A stretch of 64,000 nt of DNA from Schistosoma mansoni. Lineage: Eukaryota; Platyhelminthes; Trematoda; Strigeidida; Schistosomatidae. Made by a program: the position numbers and the translations under genes. The notes beneath the pieces are model-generated. The model had not been told where the DNA came from and ran no database searches. It was given only the letters and a program-made list of their open reading frames with translations. Where the stretch lies: positions 40,630,557 to 40,694,556 of the forward strand of contig NC_031502.1 of NCBI RefSeq assembly GCF_000237925.1. Reading direction: 5' to 3'. This document shows positions 59,786-64,000 of the stretch, piece after piece. The first letter of the stretch is position 1; every line of letters starts with the position of its first letter.

Positions 59786-61567
59786 TGATCGATATTTTGT
59801 GAGGTCAACAGGACTGAAATTTCGATTTCGTGAAAAAACCTTCAAATCTTTTGGCCTCGGTGGTTTAAAAGAGCCTTCATTTTCGAAGTTTTGTATCGAT
59901 CTGTTTTGATGATTATACGAATAGGTATTACAGTTATTATTACTATTAGTAATGGTAGTAGTAGTAGTAGTAGCAACAGTATCATCATTATTGTTTATAC
60001 CTTTTTGAACAAATGGTGTATCGGTTAAATTCTCATTTGTAGAGTAATATTCGCCTCGGTGTGTATGCTGACAATTGATATTATTACCATTATTCATTCC
60101 ATTAAATTTTCGTTTTACATTTATAGGCGGTTTCTCATCATTTTTTAAATCATGCTCCAAATGTCTTGAATAAATGGATGAATCATTATCATGATAACCG
60201 TTTGTAAACGGTAAACGAAAAAATAAATTCATTGACTTATTATTGATGGTCTTATTATTACTAATACTGTTAGTGTTACTACTATTATTGTTATTTCGGT
60301 TATATTGTTCTAGCAAATCCCGTTTTGTAGGGGACTCATGGAATTCACAACAACTGCAATGTTCACGTTTGTAATTTTCTGAATAATTTAAACCGACTGA
60401 GTTTGTACTTTGACTGTTACCATTGTGATATTCTTTTTTTACAGATAGTCGCCTCCTCGAAGACTTAGTAAAGTTTTTCGGTTTTGGTTTACGAGGTATA
60501 GATCGATGAATAATGCTACTGGGCTCTAAACTACCACTTCGATGATTGCGTCCACTTTTATGTCCTATTACAACAGATGTATAGCTGGGTATATGAAAGT
60601 GATGTGGACAATCGAACACTGGTTGAACATCTAAGGAAGAAGTAGAGAATGAGTAAGAGGATGCGGATGATAGACAAGGACTACCTGTTGGTGATGTATT
60701 CATAGAATTGCTCACATCATTATGTGAATGGTAATCTATTTGTTCACAATAACAACAGGATGGGTAATTAATACGATTTACGCTGATTGGTATGTTTGAC
60801 GAGATAATATGATGTGACTTGCGGTTCAATGATTTGATATGCTTCCGTTGATATTCTTGAATATTACTTGAGGCACTTTCACTGGGAACTACACCTTTAC
60901 TGGCATCTCCAAAACAAACAGAAGTATAATGATGTTCGGATGGCTTAGCATTAATAATTTTGGAAAACGGTTCAAAGGAGTGAGCTTTCTGTTTTATACG
61001 TCTATATCCAGAAGGATTTGATACATCTATCAGACTTAAATCCTTGGTTTCTGTTCTAGATGAGTTAGGTTTGGTGGTTTTAAGGTGTTCAACAGATTTA
61101 TGACAGCTACAATTGCAATATTTAATGCGTTTTTTACCGCAAGGAGTAATAACAGTTGAAAACATGTCGTAATATTGCACATCTTTTCTGTGGTTTCTTT
61201 TAAATTTTGTTCCTCCTTCTAAGTAGCATAATCGACGCCATGGTGAAGAATGTTGTACCTCGTTTCTTGCGTTGAAGGATGTTTTACCAGCTGAATGTTT
61301 TCGTAATGAAACTCTTTGAATTGTATCGATACATCCTAAATCTGAATAAGGTGAAGATGAAGATAGCGTAGAGGACGATTCTGAATAAGTTGATGGTGAA
61401 GGAGATGTAGATTCACCTGAGTGGGTCAATATCGTTAACGATTCTGGAGGAGTATTACAAGATGAAATCACATTTTTGCTCGATGTCCTTTGTGGTTGAG
61501 AATCATGTGATATGAAGTGATTACCATCATGATGTTCATGTGTAGATCTGCACAGTTGATCTGGTAA
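59786..61567 (-). CDS. Large exon of an unrecognised Ser/Asn-rich protein with Cys clusters
   Basis: The acceptor TTTTTCCCCTACAG is strong and the exon runs 594 codons, in phase 0 at both ends, to TCA|GTAAGT (59785). It starts LPDQLCRSTHEHHDG, so an upstream exon must exist. Ser-rich runs come early. Three Cys-rich knots follow (KYCNCSCHKS, SCCYCEQIDYHSH, HCSCCEF), which could bind metal but match no family I know. A basic stretch (RKPKPKNFTKSSRRRLSVKK) follows the second knot. Further on are long Asn runs and a Thr run. The end, FKPPRPKDLKVFSRNRNF, looks conserved in character. If the donor is skipped, the frame ends at TAA 59752-59750. No function is proposed. Confidence 0.75.
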
Positions 61568-62225
61568 CTGTAGGGGAAAAAGTGATAACTAAAGGGTCAA
61601 GGGTCCAAAATAGACAAGTTCAATAAAAAAATAACCTTTAAACATTGATAACATCCAAGGCTTCAAACATTTTCAAATGGAGTTAAAATTAACTGTTTGA
61701 TATCAACAGTTCAAAAAAAGTTATACATAAATACCTTTCTGCTTCGAATTCTTCTGATTGCACACTAAATATAGTTGAATTCTTTCTGTACTACATATTT
61801 TAACAAAAACCACGAGTATTTAGTGTTAGCAGGTCATACACGGTTGTATTTTGTTGCTAAGATAAGTAATGTATTCGTTAAATAAGAAATGAAAGACAAG
61901 ACCTTTTTCCAAATACTGTTTAAAAACAAACAATTAAAAATGTTTCCAAATACATATGGAAAAAATATGGGGTGGCGTTCGATTTTAATAAACAGGTATC
62001 CTAAGGTAAATAGCCCCACATGTTGCTGGTTTGAAATATTCTTCAGAAGATTTGTCTTAAAAACGTTTCATTACTGTAACTGAAATGAAATAAAACCTTG
62101 ATTTTGGTGTATTTTTGTAGCCATTTAACTATTTATGGTCATGATTGCCTTCTGTACTTTAAACAAAAAAAAGTTTATAGAGATGTGGTATTATAGCTTT
62201 AAACGTTGCGGAAGTAGATATTATT

Positions 62226-62412
62226 ATAGTGTTACTGGAATCATGGACTGAGTTAAGTTAGACAACCATTTAAAACTTGGGAGCACTGGGTAGTCGTTTC
62301 TGTTGGGTATGCAGTGAGAATCTAGGAACCTGCAAACTGGGATCAAGTATTGTGCCTTACGTCACGTCCGCAAACGCATAACCTCTAGACAACTGAGCCA
62401 TCATCCAATAGT
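62226..62412 (-). mobile_element. Diverged Sm-alpha SINE, nearly full length
   Basis: On the minus strand the head GCTCAGTTGTCTAGAGGTTA is clear. A weak B box and a hammerhead remnant follow, with GAAAC and stem I (CACTG/CAGTG) kept but the CTGAGGA half lost. The tail reads GTCTAACTTAACTCAGTCC. It is older than the copies at 8866 and 55905. Confidence 0.65.
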
Positions 62413-62607
62413 CTGCAAGTCTAATTTTAGTCATTTCATGATATCACATGACACTCTTCCATTATTTTTGGTGGATACCCTTCTCACACTTAACACGGTT
62501 GTACTCCGCTGATCACGACTTCTCACTAGAAAACCTAAAATTTACTCTGGAAGCTAGTCACTAGTGAGCACATGATAACTGTCAGTATTAAGTTGTGGAG
62601 AGTGTTA

Positions 62608-62720
62608 GGTTTTATCGAAATCACGAACCGATCTAGGCAACCATTAAAAATCTGGAAGCAATGAACGGTCTTGTTGTCCTAGCATTGGTTGTAAACTCTC
62701 ATGTTGAGGAGTCACGTACT
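62608..62720 (-). mobile_element. Partial Sm-alpha SINE tail
   Basis: The words ATCACGAACCGATCTAGGCA, then AAAATCTGGAAGCAATGAACG, correspond to the minus-strand tail and body of the Sm-alpha family. The copy fades out before the tRNA head. It lies about 200 bp from the copy at 62226-62412 in the same orientation. Confidence 0.5.
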
Positions 62721-64000
62721 AGAAACGGTCGTTTAATCCTTCAAATTTTTCAATGCTTGTCTAACTTAAGTCCGTTCATCATTTTGAAAAAAGTTAACAA
62801 AATCCACAATCTCATGCTGTCGGTGATTACTTATGTTGGTTTGTTTGATAAAACGTTTGGTGGGTTAGAAAACATTACAAACTATAATGCTTTACTACCA
62901 TCAACACTAGCATTTGAATGGAAGGAGTTTATCAAGTAACCTTTGATATAATTAGATATTCTTTACGATCAGTAAACATATGAACCTTAAATATCTACAC
63001 ATCTAATTATTCAAGGATAATGTAGGCATTTTGCCTATCGTTTAATTTACTGAAGAGATATGCTTCTAGGTATTTTTTATCCACTTTTGTGAATTGTTGA
63101 CTAACGGTATGATTCACACAAGACTATTTACTACCTGTAACAGAGCAAGTATAATCCTCAGTGGTTCACTCAATATGACTTTAAGACTAAGACACATGGA
63201 CTTTAAACGTGACGAAAATGCATCGGTTTGTATTACTTAATCGAAAACAGTCGAAGAGTTGGTTATGTCTAGGAGGGTAACTAATTTACTGATTATGATA
63301 TTATAGGTAGATTTTCTGGTAGAAATGACAAATCTATTGGAGAGGTTGTACACTTTCACTATAAAAAAAATAACTGAGATATGTGTTATGCCTAATAAGT
63401 CACCAGTGGTCTCGATGCTATATACCAGTTAGGGTCAAAGTGAACTAGGAAAAGAGAAATGAGTACCAAATCGACACGTGATTTCCATCAATAAAATAAT
63501 TGAATATTGATTTGTTTTGTGTTTGAACGTACAGAATTCCTAGTTACTATTCACAATATGCCTGTACCCTATGTTTGCAGATTTTATCCAGTGTAGCTCA
63601 AAATTAGTCAAAATGATTGAGATACGTCCATTTTTAATCTTCTTTTAAATTTCGAAAATATCGTGTCCCATAATTTTTCACTTTTTTCTATCTGTATTCA
63701 TAAGGCTTGGTTTTCTACTCATTTTTCTCTTCCTGGTAACTTCCTGTCTCACTATTCCAATGTTAGATATATCAACCTGTGCTTATTTAAAATTTATGCC
63801 ATGTCTTACATTCTTCAGTTTTGTCTTCCTACTAACAAAAAACCTATTAGTAGGGAGGTGAATATTCAAAAATGAATTCCGTAGTCATTCAATTGTCTCC
63901 AAAAGAAATAAAAGCAAAACAGAACTTGGATTACAAGATAAGAACTAAAAACTTCCTGAACATGGTCTTCACTGTCTATAGAAATATATACTAATTGAGA

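Larger units (their letters stand above)
61568..64000. other. Upstream intron or flank of the second gene
   Basis: No further minus-strand exon was identified. Two Sm-alpha remnants lie at 62226-62412 and 62608-62720. The remaining sequence, including short plus-strand open frames at 62661-62939 and 63663-63875, has no recognisable content. Confidence 0.4.

Noticed and set aside
57879-61567. These exons as the missing N-terminus of the bHLH-PAS gene
   Set aside because: The exon at 57879-58523 ends in a stop and has no usable donor near its end, so it reads as the last exon of a separate gene.

Overview
The window is AT-rich flatworm nuclear DNA with long introns and many retroposon scraps, and almost certainly comes from a schistosome. 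The evidence is tRNA-headed SINEs that carry a hammerhead ribozyme core (the Sm-alpha type of schistosome retroposon), an RTE/SR2-like LINE, a Penelope-like element with a GIY-YIG module, and Ty3/Gypsy fossils of the CsRn1/Boudicca type. The species was inferred from these families and was not tested.

Host genes. Both recognisable host genes lie on the minus strand. Nine exons between 35827 and 588 join with compatible splice phases into one large gene, whose introns run up to 12.6 kb. It encodes a bHLH-PAS transcription factor of the HIF/SIM/Trachealess/NPAS kind. In order, its parts are bHLH (35827-35286), a diverged PAS-A (34443-34136, then 32543-32064), a long Ser/Asn-rich insert (19457-18793), PAS-B split over three exons (end of 19457-18793, 16363-16257, 9542-9215) and a low-complexity tail (5387-5047, 3852-3371, 899-588). 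Its first exon is not identified and its 3' end may lie beyond base 1. A second gene ends at 57879, with two exons visible (61567-59786 and 58523-57879). It encodes a Ser/Asn-rich protein with Cys clusters that I do not recognise, and it continues past the right edge or into unseen exons.

Layout. 1-35.8 kb is the bHLH-PAS gene. Its introns hold a Penelope-like fragment, Sm-alpha SINEs, a terminal-inverted-repeat element, RTE-like LINE scraps, two head-to-head copies of a roughly 520-bp retroposon and tRNA-headed SINEs of other families. 35.8-57.9 kb is gene-poor. It carries a Gypsy element with nearly identical LTRs (41194-46955, broken inside) and a more decayed Boudicca-like element (about 48.1-52.3 kb). 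55.9-64 kb has more Sm-alpha SINEs around the second gene.

The strongest signals for follow-up are a complete hammerhead ribozyme at 55957-56002, the roughly 65-residue expansion of the bHLH loop, and a cluster of nested, inverted or chimeric short retroposons.
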